NCBI RefSeq assembly: GCF_001679725.1
Contig: NZ_CP016282.1
Span: 1,736,001 to 1,800,000, forward strand
DNA length: 64,000 bases
Direction: 5' to 3'
From: Cryobacterium arcticum
GTDB taxonomy: Bacteria > Actinomycetota > Actinomycetes > Actinomycetales > Microbacteriaceae
The notes beneath the pieces are model-generated. The model had not been told where the DNA came from. It made no database searches and worked only from the letters and a program-made list of their open reading frames with translations. Made by a program: the position numbers and the translations under genes. Below, piece after piece: positions 52,277 to 63,114 of this stretch (the first letter of the stretch is position 1; each line of letters starts with the position of its first letter).

Positions 52277-53370
52277 CCCTCCTGCTGGCTGGAGCGATGT
52301 CCCTCGTCTTCACGCTGCTCCTGACCCCGCTGTTCATCCGGCTCTTCCACAAGCTCGGCTGGGGCCAGTTCATCCGCGATGACGGACCCAAGAGCCACCA
52401 CGCCAAACGCGGTACCGCCACCATGGGCGGCATCATCATCATCGTCGGCGTCCTGGTCAGCTACTTCCTCGCCATGTGGATAGAACATCGTCCGCTGACG
52501 GCATCCCCGCTGCTCGTGCTGTTCATGATGGTCGGTCTCGGACTGGTCGGCTTCCTCGACGACTTCCTGAAGACCCGCAATCAGCGCAGCCTGGGCCTCG
52601 GCGGTTGGCAGAAGATCGCCGGACAGGTCGTCGTCGCCGGCGCCTTCGGCTGGATGGCGCTGCAGTTCCCCGACAAGAATGGCGAGACACCGGCTTCCAC
52701 GCACATCTCCTTCATCCGGGACCTGCCGCTGGACTTCATGAAGCTCGGCACCTTCATCGGGATCGCCGCGTTCATCGTCTGGATCTGCCTGATCGTGGCG
52801 GCGACCTCCAACGGCGTCAACGTCACCGACGGGCTCGACGGTCTCGCCACGGGCTCGCTGGTCTTCGCGATCGGGTCCTACATCATCATCGGCTTCTGGC
52901 AGTCGAACCAGTCCTGCAACCCCGGCGGATCGGACATCGCCGACATGTACAAGTGTTACCCCGGACCAGACTCCTTCGACCTCGCCATCGTGGCCGCCGC
53001 GATCGTCGGCGGACTGATCGGCTTCCTCTGGTGGAACACCAGCCCGGCGAAGATCTTCCTCGGCGACACCGGCTCGCTCGGCCTGGGCGGCGCGCTGGCC
53101 GCGCTGGCCATCCTCAGCCGCACCGAACTGCTCCTGGTCCTCATCGGCGGCCTCTTCGTCATCGAAGCCGGCTCCGTGATCGTCCAGCGTGCCTACTTCA
53201 AGGTCACCCGGGGCAAACGGATCTTCCTGATGAGCCCGATCCATCACCACTTCGAACTCAAGGGCTGGGCCGAGGTCACTGTGGTGGTGCGCTTCTGGAT
53301 CATCGGCGGGCTGCTCGTCGCCGCCGGCGTCGGCACCTTCTACCTCGAATGGCTGGCCCGACTGTGGTAA
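52270..53370 (+). CDS. mraY: Phospho-MurNAc-pentapeptide transferase MraY
   Basis: A 366-aa integral membrane enzyme that makes lipid I from UDP-MurNAc-pentapeptide and undecaprenyl phosphate. About ten hydrophobic helices. Catalytic Asp motifs [10 protein letters not shown] and [12 protein letters not shown], and the HHHFELKGW loop near the C-terminus, are all present. GTG 52270 (GTGGTAGCC) starts inside the end of murF. Confidence 0.96.
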   Translation: MVALLLAGAMSLVFTLLLTPLFIRLFHKLGWGQFIRDDGPKSHHAKRGTATMGGIIIIVGVLVSYFLAMWIEHRPLTASPLLVLFMMVGLGLVGFLDDFLKTRNQRSLGLGGWQKIAGQVVVAGAFGWMALQFPDKNGETPASTHISFIRDLPLDFMKLGTFIGIAAFIVWICLIVAATSNGVNVTDGLDGLATGSLVFAIGSYIIIGFWQSNQSCNPGGSDIADMYKCYPGPDSFDLAIVAAAIVGGLIGFLWWNTSPAKIFLGDTGSLGLGGALAALAILSRTELLLVLIGGLFVIEAGSVIVQRAYFKVTRGKRIFLMSPIHHHFELKGWAEVTVVVRFWIIGGLLVAAGVGTFYLEWLARLW

Positions 53371-54905
53371 CCCATTCCGCAGACACCCCGTCCGACGAGC
53401 GCCTGGAGCGTCTGACGAGCTGGCACTCGGACTGGACCGGGCTGCGCGTGGCCGTCCTGGGCCTGGGCATGACCGGTTTCGCCGCGGCAGACACCCTCGG
53501 CGAGCTCGGCGCGGACGTGCTCGTCGTGGCCGGCACCGCCCCGGACGACCGGGCCCGCCTGCTCGAGGTCCTCGGCATCCCGTTGCTGACCGCCGACCTG
53601 GACTCCGTGCCGGTCGGCCTCGCGGCACACGCCCCAGAACTCATCATCGTGTCACCGGGGTTCCACCCCGACCACCCCGTGCTGCTCTGGGCCCGCTCCG
53701 AGTCGATCCCGGTCTGGGGCGACATCGAACTGGCCTGGCGGCTGCGCGACAAGGTGGGCCCGCCCGCGCCGTGGATCCTCGTCACCGGCACCAACGGCAA
53801 GACCACCACGGTGCAGCTCGCGGCGACCATGCTCGCGGCAGGCGGCCACCGGGTGGCGCCCTGCGGCAACATCGGCGTGCCCGTGCTGGACGCCGTGCGC
53901 GATCCGCAGGGCTGGGACGTGCTCGTCGTCGAGCTCTCCAGCTACCAACTGCACCACCTGCCCCTCACCGGCCCAGGCGCGCTGGTGCCCTGGTCGAGCG
54001 TCTGCCTCAACGTGGCCGACGACCACCTCGACTGGCACGGCTCGGCCGACGCCTACCGGGATGCGAAGGCCAAGGTCTACGCGAACACCACTGTGGCCTG
54101 CGTGTACAACAAGGCCGACCTCGCGACCATGCGCATGGTCGAAGACGCCGAGGTGGGCGACGGCGCCCGGGCCATCGGCTTCGGGCTGGGCGTGCCCGGC
54201 CCCAGCGACCTGGGCATCGTCGACGGCATCGTCTGCGACCGGGCCTTCCTCGAGGACCGGTTCGACAGCGCCATCGAGCTCACCACAGTCAGCGACCTCG
54301 CCGCGGCCGGCCTGGCCGCGCCCCACGTGGTGGCCAACATCCTGGCCGCCGCGGCGCTTGCGCGCTCGTTCGATGTCGACCCCGCGGCCATCCGCGCCGC
54401 CCTGGAGACCTTCAGGCTCGACGCGCACCGCATCGAGGTCGTCGCGGTGCAGGACGGCATCAGCTGGGTCGACGACTCCAAGGCGACCAACCCGCACGCC
54501 GCCGACGCCTCGCTGGCGGCCTTCGACTCCGTCGTCTGGCTGGTCGGCGGGCTGCTCAAGGGGGTCGACATCGGTGATCTGGTGGCCCGGCACGTCGGCC
54601 GGTTGCGCGGAGCGGTGATCATCGGAGTCGAACGGGACGAAGTCCTCGCGGCATTCCGGCGACACGCCCCCGCCCTGCGGGTATTCGAGATCGACTCAGA
54701 TGACACTGGTGAGGTCATGCCGTCAGCGGTCGGCCTGGCCGGCTCGCTGGCCGAGGCCGGAGACGTCGTCCTGCTGGCTCCGGCAGCGGCGTCCATGGAC
54801 CAGTTCGCGAGCTACGCGGAACGCGGGGCGAAGTTCGCCCAGGCCGTTCACGATTATTTGGGAGGTGGGTCGCATGAAGACTCGTCCTCGTACCCGGGTG
54901 CCTGA
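53349..54905 (+). CDS. murD: UDP-MurNAc-L-alanine:D-glutamate ligase MurD
   Basis: A 518-aa ligase that adds D-Glu to UDP-MurNAc-L-Ala. ATP loop [10 protein letters not shown] near 141-150; LSSYQLHHL and DDHLDWHG follow, with [12 protein letters not shown] in the C-terminal domain. ATG 53349 overlaps mraY by 22 bp; GTG 53364 is an equally possible start. Neither has a clear ribosome site, which suits coupling to mraY. A much longer frame upstream is the antisense-like shadow of mraY and is not coding. Confidence 0.94.
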   Translation: MAGPTVVTHSADTPSDERLERLTSWHSDWTGLRVAVLGLGMTGFAAADTLGELGADVLVVAGTAPDDRARLLEVLGIPLLTADLDSVPVGLAAHAPELIIVSPGFHPDHPVLLWARSESIPVWGDIELAWRLRDKVGPPAPWILVTGTNGKTTTVQLAATMLAAGGHRVAPCGNIGVPVLDAVRDPQGWDVLVVELSSYQLHHLPLTGPGALVPWSSVCLNVADDHLDWHGSADAYRDAKAKVYANTTVACVYNKADLATMRMVEDAEVGDGARAIGFGLGVPGPSDLGIVDGIVCDRAFLEDRFDSAIELTTVSDLAAAGLAAPHVVANILAAAALARSFDVDPAAIRAALETFRLDAHRIEVVAVQDGISWVDDSKATNPHAADASLAAFDSVVWLVGGLLKGVDIGDLVARHVGRLRGAVIIGVERDEVLAAFRRHAPALRVFEIDSDDTGEVMPSAVGLAGSLAEAGDVVLLAPAAASMDQFASYAERGAKFAQAVHDYLGGGSHEDSSSYPGA

Positions 54906-56178
54906 GGCCGGCGGTAACACCCCCGCACCGCTCGGACAGGTACGCAGCTCGCTGACCCGCATCAATCTCGGCCGGGTCTTCCGGGCCGAATCCACCAACT
55001 ACCTTCTGCTTTTGGGTACCACGCTGTTCCTGGTGCTCTTCGGCCTGGTCATGGTGCTGTCCTCCTCGTCGGTCGACTCCTACCTCGAGGACGCGGGCTT
55101 CTACGGCGGCCTCTTCCGGCAGGGCATCTTCGCCGTCCTCGGCATCCCGCTGATGCTCGTGATCAGCCGGCTGCCCGTGCCGTTCTGGCAACGGGTCGCC
55201 TGGCCGGCCCTCCTGGTCTCCTGCTTCTTCCAGTGCCTCGTGGTCTTCACCCCGCTGGGCATCACCGTGGCGGGCAACACCAACTGGCTCGCGATCGGGA
55301 GCGTGCAGTTCCAGCCCTCAGAGGCCATCAAGGTGGCCCTGGTGGTCTGGTTGGGCGTGCTCCTGGCGCAGAAGAAGGACAAGCTCGACGACTGGCGACA
55401 CGTGTACATCCCCGTCTTCGGCGTCGGCGGCGGGTCGATCATGCTCGTCATGATCGGTGGTGACCTCGGAACCGTCATCATCATGGCGGGCATCCTCTTC
55501 GGCGCGCTGTTCTTCGCCGGTGTGCGGCTGCGCATGCTCGCCGCCCCATTGGGGGCCGGAATCGTCGTCGGCGGTCTGCTGGCCGTCACGAGCGAGAACC
55601 GGATGACCCGCATCCTCAGCTTCGCCGTCGACACCTGCCACGAACTCAACGGCACGATCTCGGCCGCCTGCTGGCAACCGCTGCACGGCACCTGGGCGCT
55701 GGCCAACGGGGGAGTGTTCGGCGTGGGGCTCGGCAACTCCAAGGCCAAGTGGTCCTGGCTGCCCGCCGCCGACAACGACTACATCTTCGCCATCATCGGC
55801 GAGGAGCTCGGTCTCATCGGCGCCATCGTCGTGCTCCTGATGTTCATCCTGCTCGCGTTCGCCTTCATCCGCATCATGCACGGCACCACCAACCTGCAGA
55901 TCAGGGTGACCACGGCGGCCGTCATGGTCTGGATCATCGGCCAGGCGATGGTGAACATCGGCGTCGTGCTCGGGGTGCTCCCCGTGCTCGGGGTGCCGCT
56001 GCCCCTGATCTCCGCCGGTGGCACGGCGCTGCTCACCACCCTCGCCGCCATCGGCGTCGTGCTCTCCTTCGCACGCAGCGACCACAACCTGCAGCAGGAT
56101 GCCCAGGCCCGCCCGGTCGCGGCTCCCGTCGCCGCCGGGCCCGTGCGCACGGCACCGAAACGAGGAACGGTTCGATGA
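54874..56178 (+). CDS. ftsW: Septal peptidoglycan polymerase FtsW
   Basis: A 434-aa SEDS-family glycosyltransferase that polymerises lipid II at the septum with FtsI. Ten hydrophobic segments; conserved GNTNWLAIGSVQFQPSE (split: NWLAIG, FQPSE) and LPLISAGGTALLTTL near the end. ATG 54874 has GGAGGTGGG upstream and overlaps murD by 32 bp. Confidence 0.95.
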   Translation: MKTRPRTRVPEAGGNTPAPLGQVRSSLTRINLGRVFRAESTNYLLLLGTTLFLVLFGLVMVLSSSSVDSYLEDAGFYGGLFRQGIFAVLGIPLMLVISRLPVPFWQRVAWPALLVSCFFQCLVVFTPLGITVAGNTNWLAIGSVQFQPSEAIKVALVVWLGVLLAQKKDKLDDWRHVYIPVFGVGGGSIMLVMIGGDLGTVIIMAGILFGALFFAGVRLRMLAAPLGAGIVVGGLLAVTSENRMTRILSFAVDTCHELNGTISAACWQPLHGTWALANGGVFGVGLGNSKAKWSWLPAADNDYIFAIIGEELGLIGAIVVLLMFILLAFAFIRIMHGTTNLQIRVTTAAVMVWIIGQAMVNIGVVLGVLPVLGVPLPLISAGGTALLTTLAAIGVVLSFARSDHNLQQDAQARPVAAPVAAGPVRTAPKRGTVR

Positions 56179-57260
56179 CCACCTATCTGCTCGCCGGCGG
56201 CGGAACCGCCGGCCACGTGAATCCGCTGCTCGCTGTGGCTGACGCGCTCCGCGCGCGCGACCCCGACGCCACGGTGCTCGTGCTCGGAACGAGCGAGGGC
56301 CTGGAGTCCCGGCTGGTTCCCGAGCGCGGCTACGAACTGCTCATCGTGCCCCGCCTCCCGTTCCCACGTCGGCCCAACCGCGCCGCCCTGCGTTTCCTGC
56401 CACGGTTCAACCGGGCGATCAACGAGGTCGCCGCCACCCTGCGCCGTCGCCAGGTGGACGTCGTGGTGGGCTTCGGCGGCTACGTGGCCACACCGGCGTA
56501 CCTCGCCGCCCGGCGCGCCGGAATCCCCATCGCCATCCACGAGGCCAACGCCAAGCCCGGCCTGGCCAACCGGCTCGGCTCGGCCTTCACACACTCCGTT
56601 GGCGTCGCCTTCGCCGGGACCCGGCTCCGGCACGCCCAGGTCGTCGGCATGCCGCTTCGGCGCGAGATCGAGGTCCTCGACCGGGCCGGATCCCGCCCGG
56701 AGGGCCTCGCCTTCTTCGGCCTGGCCGCCGACCTGCCCACACTGCTCGTGACCGGCGGGTCGCTCGGCGCCCGCCGCATCAACCGCACCGTCGTGGACGC
56801 CGCCCCCGCACTCGTGGCCGCGGGCTGGCAGGTGCTGCACATCACCGGAAGCAAGGCAGAGGTCACCGACCCCGGACTGGACGGCTACCGGATGGTCGCC
56901 TACTGCGACCGGATGGACCTCGCGCTGTCGGTGGCCGACTTCGCGGTCTCGCGAGCGGGAGCCGCCACCGTGAGCGAACTGAGCGCGCTGGGCATTCCCG
57001 CCGCGTATGTGCCGTACCCGGTCGGGAACGGAGAACAGCGCTTCAACGCGGCCGACGTCGTGGCGGCTGGAGGCGGCATCCTCATCGACGATGCCCGGTT
57101 CCTGCCCGCCTGGATCGAATCCACCCTGCTGCCCCTGCTGCGGAAGCCGGGGTCCATCCAGGAGATGAGTGTCGCCGCCCGCTCCGTTGGCGTGCTCGAT
57201 GGCACCCGGCGCACGGTGGAGCTCATCGACCAGGCCGCGCGACGGCCGAAGCCCCGCTGA
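56175..57260 (+). CDS. murG: UDP-GlcNAc:lipid I transferase MurG
   Basis: A 361-aa peripheral membrane glycosyltransferase that converts lipid I to lipid II. N-terminal GGGTAGHVNP binds the lipid carrier side; the C-terminal domain has SRAGAATVSEL and PYPVGNGEQRFNA for UDP-GlcNAc. ATG 56175 overlaps the ftsW stop (ATGA). Confidence 0.96.
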   Translation: MTTYLLAGGGTAGHVNPLLAVADALRARDPDATVLVLGTSEGLESRLVPERGYELLIVPRLPFPRRPNRAALRFLPRFNRAINEVAATLRRRQVDVVVGFGGYVATPAYLAARRAGIPIAIHEANAKPGLANRLGSAFTHSVGVAFAGTRLRHAQVVGMPLRREIEVLDRAGSRPEGLAFFGLAADLPTLLVTGGSLGARRINRTVVDAAPALVAAGWQVLHITGSKAEVTDPGLDGYRMVAYCDRMDLALSVADFAVSRAGAATVSELSALGIPAAYVPYPVGNGEQRFNAADVVAAGGGILIDDARFLPAWIESTLLPLLRKPGSIQEMSVAARSVGVLDGTRRTVELIDQAARRPKPR

Positions 57261-57278
57261 CCGGCTCCCACACCTTCC

Positions 57279-57297
57279 CGGTGCCACCCCGGCACCG
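57279..57297. other. Hairpin between murG and murC
   Basis: CGGTGCC (57279-57285) and GGCACCG (57291-57297) pair around ACCCC in the 159-bp gap, one of the few gaps in this cluster. No T-run. It may be an attenuator or an mRNA-stability element. Confidence 0.45.
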
Positions 57298-57419
57298 CCG
57301 CACAGCGCCCGACTACAGCGACACTGACAGCGAGACCGCGTTCGACCTCACGTCGAGCGCCGCGTAACGTGGAACCAGACCTGCGCCTCCCCAGCTCCGC
57401 CAGCCAGAAAGACCGTCAC

Positions 57420-58829
57420 GTGATCAAGCCAGACCTCACCCTCATCGTTCCCGCAGACCTCGGAACCGTGCACTTCGTGGGCATCGGCGGCTCCGGGATG
57501 AGCGGCATCGCCCGCCTGTTCCTGGCCGCCGGGCACACCGTGACGGGCTCCGACGTGCGTGATTCCGACAACATCCAGGCGCTCCGCGCCCTGGGCGCGA
57601 CCATCGCGATCGGGCACGACGCCGCCAATGTCGGTGACGCCGACAGCCTCGTGGTCACCGGGGCCCTCTGGCAGGACAACCCGGAGTACGTCCTCGCACT
57701 CGAACGCGGCCTGCCCGTGCTGCACCGCTCCCAGGCCCTCGCCTGGCTGATCCGCTCCCACCGGCTCGTCTCCGTCGCCGGTGCGCACGGCAAGACCACG
57801 TCGACGGGCATGATCGTCACCGGGCTGCTCGGGCTCGGCCAGGACCCCAGCTTCGTCAACGGCGGTGTCATCGAATCCCTCGGGGTGAGCGCGGGCAGCG
57901 GCGCCGACGACCTCTTCGTCGTCGAGGCCGATGAATCCGACGGGTCGTTCCTGCTTTACAACACCGGGATCGCGCTGATCACCAATGTGGACCCCGACCA
58001 CCTCGACCACTACGGCTCGCTCGAGGCCTTCGAGGCGGCGTTCGTGCAGTTCGCCCAGAACGCCGGCGAGCTCGTGGTGGTCTCCTCCGACGACCCGGGT
58101 GCCGTGCACGTAACCGGCCGGCTCGAGGGCAAGCGCATCATCACCTTCGGCGAGGCCGAGGACGCCACCGTGCGGGTGCACTCGATCGACACCAACGGCC
58201 CGGTGGGCTTCACGGTGAGCTGGGCGGGCACCGACTACTCAGCGACCCTGCGCATCCCCGGCCGCCACAACGCCATCAACGCCGCGGGCGCCTTCGCGGT
58301 TCTCGTCGGCCTCGGCTTCGACCCGGCCGCGTCGCTGGCGGCCATCGCGGCCTTCGGCGGGACCGAGCGCCGCTTCGAGCTGCACGGCACCGTGCGCGGT
58401 GTGAGCGTCTACGACGACTACGCGCACCACCCCACCGAGGTCGCCGCCGCACTGTCGGCCGCCCGGACCGTCGTGGGCACCGGGCGCATCATCGCCGTGC
58501 ACCAGCCGCACCTGTACAGCCGCACACGGCTGTTCGCGCAGGAATTCGCCGACACCCTGGAGAAGTACGCCGACGAGACCATCGTTCTGGCCGTCTACGG
58601 CGCGCGCGAGGACCCGGAGCCCGGGGTCACGGGCGCACTCGTCTCCGAACGTTTCCAGGACCCGACCCACGTCGCCTACATTCCCGAGTGGCAGGATGCC
58701 GCCGATTACCTGGGCAGCATCGCCCAGGAGGGTGACTTCGTCGTGACCCTCGGCTGCGGAGACGTCTACCGCATCGTTCCCCAGCTGCTCGCGTCGCTCA
58801 GCGTCGACACCGCTGCCGGGGCACGCTGA
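57420..58829 (+). CDS. murC: UDP-MurNAc-L-alanine ligase MurC
   Basis: A 469-aa ligase that attaches L-Ala to UDP-MurNAc, the first stem residue. [15 protein letters not shown] near 15-29 binds UMP, and the ATP loop is GAHGKTTST near 120. [20 protein letters not shown] and [11 protein letters not shown] follow. GTG 57420 has AGAAAG upstream and gives a normal length; GTG 57369 would add 17 residues and is less likely. Confidence 0.95.
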   Translation: MIKPDLTLIVPADLGTVHFVGIGGSGMSGIARLFLAAGHTVTGSDVRDSDNIQALRALGATIAIGHDAANVGDADSLVVTGALWQDNPEYVLALERGLPVLHRSQALAWLIRSHRLVSVAGAHGKTTSTGMIVTGLLGLGQDPSFVNGGVIESLGVSAGSGADDLFVVEADESDGSFLLYNTGIALITNVDPDHLDHYGSLEAFEAAFVQFAQNAGELVVVSSDDPGAVHVTGRLEGKRIITFGEAEDATVRVHSIDTNGPVGFTVSWAGTDYSATLRIPGRHNAINAAGAFAVLVGLGFDPAASLAAIAAFGGTERRFELHGTVRGVSVYDDYAHHPTEVAAALSAARTVVGTGRIIAVHQPHLYSRTRLFAQEFADTLEKYADETIVLAVYGAREDPEPGVTGALVSERFQDPTHVAYIPEWQDAADYLGSIAQEGDFVVTLGCGDVYRIVPQLLASLSVDTAAGAR

Positions 58830-58854
58830 TCATGCCCGCACGAATCTCGCGCGC

Positions 58855-60015
58855 ATGAAACGTCCCCCAGGGATCACCCCGGCGGGCCGTCCGGGCGCCG
58901 GGGGACCGCCGGAGCCTGAGCCGGCATCGACCCGGAAGCCTCGAGCCGCCGCATCGCGGCGCCAGCCGGCATCCCCCACGGCCGCAACCCGGACGGCAGC
59001 GCCCGGCGGGACGGGCCGATCGCGGGCGGAGCCCGACGCGACGACCGAACCGATCGCTCTGCCCCCGCTGGCCCCGGCCGGGACGCAGTCCGGCTCCGCG
59101 ACCGGAAGCACTCCCTCCGATGCCCCAACGGCACCGTCCGCCTGGGCCCGGTTGACCGGTTCCCGCGCTGCCGGACCGTCCGGCCCGAGCTCCGATTCCG
59201 TCGCTGCCACGGATGCCGGCGCGGATCCGCCAGCCGAGCCCCCGCTCACCCCCCGGAGCGCCCGAGCGCGCCTCCGCGCGGCCCGGCGCGCCCGCAAACA
59301 GTACGAACGCAGCGAGGTGCGCCGGTTCACCTCCAGGTCCCGCCGCCGCCGCAATCTCTGGATCGCCGCGGCCGGCACGGTCGCCGCCCTCGTCGCGTTC
59401 GTGCTGGTGGGAGTGTTCTCCCCGCTCATGGCGCTGCGCACCATCGAGGTCACCGGCACCAACCGCATCCCCGCGGCCGACGTCGTTCAGGCCCTCGACG
59501 GCCAGCTCGGCACACCGCTGCCGCTCGTCGACCTCGCCGAGGTCAAACGTGAGCTCAGCGAGTTCACCCTGATCCGCAGCTACGTCACGGAGAGCCGCCC
59601 GCCGGACACCCTCGTCGTGCGCATCATCGAACGTGAACCCGTGGGAGCGATCGCCTCGGCGACCGGCTTCGACCTCGTCGACGCGGCCGGGGTCGTCATC
59701 CAGTCCGGCGCGGACCGGCCGGCGGGGTACCCCATCATCACGGCCACCGGGGGAGCCAGCGGTGCCGGCTTCCAGGCCGCCGTCGCCGTGGTCTGGGCGC
59801 TCCCGGAGGGCATCCGCAGCCAGCTCGACAGCGTCGCGGCCGCCACCAAGGACGACGTCACCCTCACCCTCACCGGGGGAGCGCGGGTGGTCTGGGGCAA
59901 CGCCGAACGGTCCGAGTACAAGGCCGTCGTGCTCAGCGCCCTCATCGTGAGCCATCCGGTCGGCAGTGTCACCGAGTACGACGTCTCCTCACCCGACAGC
60001 GCCGTCGTCCGCTGA
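58855..60015 (+). CDS. ftsQ: Division protein FtsQ
   Basis: A 386-aa bitopic membrane protein of the FtsQLB complex. The first 160 residues are Pro/Ala/Arg-rich and disordered. A transmembrane helix at about 170-190 is followed by a POTRA domain (MALRTIEVTGTNRIPAADVV near 193, split) and the FtsQ beta domain (REPVGAIAS and on). The cytoplasmic tail is long, as in other actinobacterial FtsQ. ATG 58855 has no good ribosome site, so the exact start is uncertain. Confidence 0.9.
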   Translation: MKRPPGITPAGRPGAGGPPEPEPASTRKPRAAASRRQPASPTAATRTAAPGGTGRSRAEPDATTEPIALPPLAPAGTQSGSATGSTPSDAPTAPSAWARLTGSRAAGPSGPSSDSVAATDAGADPPAEPPLTPRSARARLRAARRARKQYERSEVRRFTSRSRRRRNLWIAAAGTVAALVAFVLVGVFSPLMALRTIEVTGTNRIPAADVVQALDGQLGTPLPLVDLAEVKRELSEFTLIRSYVTESRPPDTLVVRIIEREPVGAIASATGFDLVDAAGVVIQSGADRPAGYPIITATGGASGAGFQAAVAVVWALPEGIRSQLDSVAAATKDDVTLTLTGGARVVWGNAERSEYKAVVLSALIVSHPVGSVTEYDVSSPDSAVVR

Positions 60016-60068
60016 GGCGGGACCGGCCGCCGAATCGGCTCCCCGGAGTCCGGTTCTGCTGGGATCGC

Positions 60069-60153
60069 GCTGAGTATTCGCGACACGCGGGCGCGCCTCC
60101 CCATGGCGCCCCGCCTGGCCCCTAATTTCGAATTTAGGAATTGCATACTCAGC
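60069..60153. promoter_or_regulatory. Inverted repeat flanking the ftsZ upstream palindrome
   Basis: GCTGAGTAT (60069-60077) and ATACTCAGC (60145-60153) are perfect 9-bp inverted repeats, 67 bp apart, in the 187-bp ftsQ-ftsZ gap. They enclose the palindrome at 60121-60138. Such spacing suggests protein binding or looping rather than a simple hairpin. Confidence 0.5.
60121..60138. promoter_or_regulatory. 18-bp near-palindrome upstream of ftsZ, candidate FtsR site
   Basis: CCTAATTTCGAATTTAGG is palindromic in all but one base pair and lies 65 bp before the ftsZ start in an AT-rich patch. MerR-family regulators bind such sites. FtsR, encoded at 25982-26680, is the candidate. A possible -10 (TAACTT) lies about 17 bp to the right. 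Confidence 0.55.
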
Positions 60154-60202
60154 ATAACTTTAAGCCTCGAGTAGAGGTTTAGGGTTCCACCGGAGGCCGG
60201 AC

Positions 60203-61390
60203 GTGTCAACTAATCAGAACTACCTAGCAGTCATCAAGGTTGTTGGAATCGGCGGAGGCGGCGTCAACGCCGTCAACCGCATGATCGAGCTCGGCCTCCG
60301 CGGGGTCGAATTCATCGCCATCAATACGGATGCCCAGGCACTCCTGATGAGCGATGCCGACGTCAAGCTCGACGTCGGCCGCGACCTCACCCGGGGTCTC
60401 GGCGCCGGAGCGGACCCCGAGGTCGGCCGTCGTGCCGCCGAGGACCACGCCGAGGAAATCGAAGAGGCGCTGGCCGGAGCCGACATGGTCTTCGTCACCG
60501 CCGGAGAGGGCGGTGGCACCGGTACCGGTGGCGCGCCCGTCGTCGCACGCATCGCCAAGTCCATCGGCGCCCTCACCATCGGTGTGGTCACCAAGCCGTT
60601 CGGCTTCGAGGGCAAGCGCCGCCAGGCCCAGGCCGAGACCGGCGTCGCCTCGCTCAAGAACGAGGTCGACACGCTCATCGTCGTGCCGAACGACCGGCTG
60701 CTGGAAATCAGCGACCGCGGCATCAGCATGCTCGAGGCCTTCGCCACCGCCGACCAGGTGCTCCTCGCCGGTGTGCAGGGCATCACCGACCTGATTACCA
60801 CGCCGGGCCTGATCAACCTCGACTTCGCCGACGTCAAGTCGGTCATGCAGGGCGCCGGTTCCGCCCTCATGGGCATCGGTTCCTCCCGCGGAGCCGACCG
60901 GGCCATCAAGGCGGCGGAACTCGCCGTGGCCTCGCCGCTCCTCGAGGCGTCGATCGACGGTGCCCACGGGGTGCTGCTGTCCATCCAGGGCGGCTCCAAC
61001 CTCGGTATCTTCGAGATCAACGACGCGGCCCGCCTGGTGCAGGAAGCCGTTCACCCCGAGGCCAACATCATCTTCGGTGCCGTCATCGACGACACGCTGG
61101 GTGACGAGGTTCGGGTCACCGTGATCGCGGCCGGCTTCGACGGCGGTGAGCCCGGCGCCAAGGTCGCAGAGGTCCGCCGCTCCGACCTGGTCGCCGCCGG
61201 AGTGGCCGCCGGAGTCTCCGGTGGAGCCGCCGGCGCCATCGCCGGCGCCGCAGCCGCATCCGACGGTGTCACGGCCGCCGAGCCCACCGGTTCGGTCTGG
61301 TCGACCGACGCCGCCGCGAGCACTCCCGTCGCCGACCCCGCCTTCGAGGACGATTCAGACGACCTGGACATCCCCGACTTCCTCAAGTGA
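60203..61390 (+). CDS. ftsZ: Cell-division GTPase FtsZ
   Basis: A 395-aa tubulin-like GTPase that forms the Z-ring. The GTP-binding signature [12 protein letters not shown] near 98-109 and the [15 protein letters not shown] and NDRLL motifs are intact. The C-terminal tail ends in DIPDFLK, the conserved peptide that binds SepF and other partners. GTG 60203 has GGAGG six bases upstream. It has its own promoter region (see 60069-60153) and is followed by yggS, without the yfiH gene found there in mycobacteria. Confidence 0.97.
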   Translation: MSTNQNYLAVIKVVGIGGGGVNAVNRMIELGLRGVEFIAINTDAQALLMSDADVKLDVGRDLTRGLGAGADPEVGRRAAEDHAEEIEEALAGADMVFVTAGEGGGTGTGGAPVVARIAKSIGALTIGVVTKPFGFEGKRRQAQAETGVASLKNEVDTLIVVPNDRLLEISDRGISMLEAFATADQVLLAGVQGITDLITTPGLINLDFADVKSVMQGAGSALMGIGSSRGADRAIKAAELAVASPLLEASIDGAHGVLLSIQGGSNLGIFEINDAARLVQEAVHPEANIIFGAVIDDTLGDEVRVTVIAAGFDGGEPGAKVAEVRRSDLVAAGVAAGVSGGAAGAIAGAAAASDGVTAAEPTGSVWSTDAAASTPVADPAFEDDSDDLDIPDFLK

Positions 61391-61424
61391 TGCCGCGGTC
61401 GCGCTCGCTGGTCCGGGTTCCGTC

Positions 61425-62150
61425 ATGACGGACCCCGGGCTGGTCGAGCGGTTGGCCGGGGTGCGCGACGGTATCGCCGACGCCGCCCGCAGTGCCGGCC
61501 GTCCGGTCGAGGAGATCACCACCGTCGTGGTGACCAAATTCCAGCCGGTGAGCCTCGTTCGCGAGCTCTTCGAGCTCGGGGTGCGGGACTTCGGCGAGAG
61601 CCGTCACCAGGAGGCCCAGGCCAAGGCCGCCGACCTGGCCGGCTCGGGCATCCGGTGGCACTTCGTGGGACAGCTGCAGGGAAAGAAGGCTCGCCAGGTG
61701 CGGGCCTACTCGTCCGTCATCCACTCGGTCGACCGGGAGTCCCTGGTGACCGCGCTGGGTGGCCCCGTCGGCACTGCAGGGGGCACGAACGCCGACGACG
61801 GCGTGAACGTCGACTGTTTCGTGCAGGTCAACCTGACCGACGATCCCGCCAGGGGCGGGGTCTCCATCGCCAACCTCGCACCGCTGGTCGAACGGGTGCT
61901 CGAATCCGACGGACTCACCCTGCTCGGGCTGATGGCCGTTGCGCCGCTCGGCGCCGAACCGAGGCGCTCCTTCGCCCTGGTCAGTGAGCTGGGGGCGCAG
62001 ATGCGCCAGATAGCCCCCGACGCCCGATACCTGTCCATGGGCATGTCCCAGGACTACGCAGCCGCCATCGCCGAGGGCGCGACACACCTGCGAATTGGCA
62101 CCGCAATCACCGGGAATCGCCCGGCACCGGTTAATCTGAAAACGTCGTAA
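61425..62150 (+). CDS. PLP homeostasis protein YggS/PipY
   Basis: A 241-aa pyridoxal-phosphate-binding protein of the alanine-racemase-like barrel fold. The cofactor lysine sits in VVTKFQPVS near 38; [24 protein letters not shown] and [13 protein letters not shown] are family motifs. It keeps PLP balanced and lies between ftsZ and sepF in most actinobacteria. ATG 61425, 34 bp after ftsZ, without a strong ribosome site. Confidence 0.93.
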   Translation: MTDPGLVERLAGVRDGIADAARSAGRPVEEITTVVVTKFQPVSLVRELFELGVRDFGESRHQEAQAKAADLAGSGIRWHFVGQLQGKKARQVRAYSSVIHSVDRESLVTALGGPVGTAGGTNADDGVNVDCFVQVNLTDDPARGGVSIANLAPLVERVLESDGLTLLGLMAVAPLGAEPRRSFALVSELGAQMRQIAPDARYLSMGMSQDYAAAIAEGATHLRIGTAITGNRPAPVNLKTS

Positions 62151-62169
62151 TACCAACACGGAGGTAGAG

Positions 62170-62676
62170 ATGTCCAACCCGCTCAAGAAAACCATGGTCT
62201 ACCTGGGTCTGGCAGACGAAGAGCTGGAATATGAGGAACCCGCCAAGGCTCCCGTCTCCACGCTCCCCACCCAGTCCGCGCACGCGGCGCCGACCCACGC
62301 CAGCACGGCGAATGCCTCGCACTCGTCCGGCCGCGCACCGGTCACGCCCCTGCACAAGACCTCCACCCCCAAGAATGTTGTCGTGTCTGAAATGAACGAG
62401 ATCCTCACCGTCCACCCGCGTCAGTACCGCGACGCGCAGGTGATCGCCGAGTCCTTCCGTGAGGGCATCCCGGTCATCATCAACCTCTCCCAGATGAGCG
62501 ATGCGGATGCGCGCCGTCTGATCGACTTCGCCAGCGGCCTGTCCCAGGGGCTGTACGGCAAGATCGAGCGTGTCACCGCCAAGGTCTTCCTGCTGTCCCC
62601 GTCGCACGTGGTCATCTCCGGTGACAACGCCGCAGAGGAGGGGGACGCCGATTCCTCCTTCTTCGCCCAGTCCTAA
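62170..62676 (+). CDS. sepF: Cell division protein SepF
   Basis: A 168-aa membrane-anchoring partner of FtsZ. The N-terminal amphipathic start ([18 protein letters not shown]) fits a membrane-binding helix, a disordered Ala/Ser/Thr-rich linker follows, and the SepF core is at about 75-155 ([44 protein letters not shown]). In actinobacteria SepF is the main FtsZ anchor since FtsA is missing. ATG 62170 with GGAGG upstream. Confidence 0.95.
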   Translation: MSNPLKKTMVYLGLADEELEYEEPAKAPVSTLPTQSAHAAPTHASTANASHSSGRAPVTPLHKTSTPKNVVVSEMNEILTVHPRQYRDAQVIAESFREGIPVIINLSQMSDADARRLIDFASGLSQGLYGKIERVTAKVFLLSPSHVVISGDNAAEEGDADSSFFAQS

Positions 62677-62682
62677 CGCAAC

Positions 62683-62979
62683 GTGTCTGTAGTCTCCCTG
62701 ATCGGCGCGTTGCTCTATTACGCGCTCCTGCTCTACTTCTTCGTGATGTGGGGTCGGTTCATCGTCGACCTGGTTCGCGGTGTCAATCGGTCCTGGCGCC
62801 CGCACGGCCTGATTCTCGTGCTCATCGAGTTCGTGTACACCGTGACGGATCCGCCGGTCAATTTCTTCCGCCGTATCTTCCCGCCGCTGCGCTTAGGCCC
62901 GATTGCCTTCGACTTCGGCTGGAGCCTGACGATGCTCTGCGTGATCATCGGCATGTGGATTACGGCGATTCTGTTCTGA
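62683..62979 (+). CDS. YggT family membrane protein
   Basis: A 98-aa membrane protein of the YggT family with two hydrophobic hairpins (about 5-25 and 75-95) and the central PPVNFFRRIFPPLRLGPIAFDF segment (split: PPVNFFRRIFPP). Found between sepF and divIVA in most actinobacteria; role unclear, possibly in membrane or osmotic balance. GTG 62683, six bases after the sepF stop. Confidence 0.9.
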   Translation: MSVVSLIGALLYYALLLYFFVMWGRFIVDLVRGVNRSWRPHGLILVLIEFVYTVTDPPVNFFRRIFPPLRLGPIAFDFGWSLTMLCVIIGMWITAILF

Positions 62980-63114
62980 CCCGGAGCCCGACCACGGCCC
63001 CGGCATGTATTCTGGATCGATGGCGGCCAACCGCCCCGGTACCCACCGGGTGCGGATTGCGCCTAAGCACGTGTTCGCACAACTGTTCGCAAATAAGTTT
63101 TGAGGTGGAAAGCC

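Noticed and set aside
52476..54905. An 809-codon version of murD beginning inside mraY
   Set aside because: The first 290 residues are a shifted reading of mraY, rich in Arg, Gly and Pro; true MurD homology starts near 53349.
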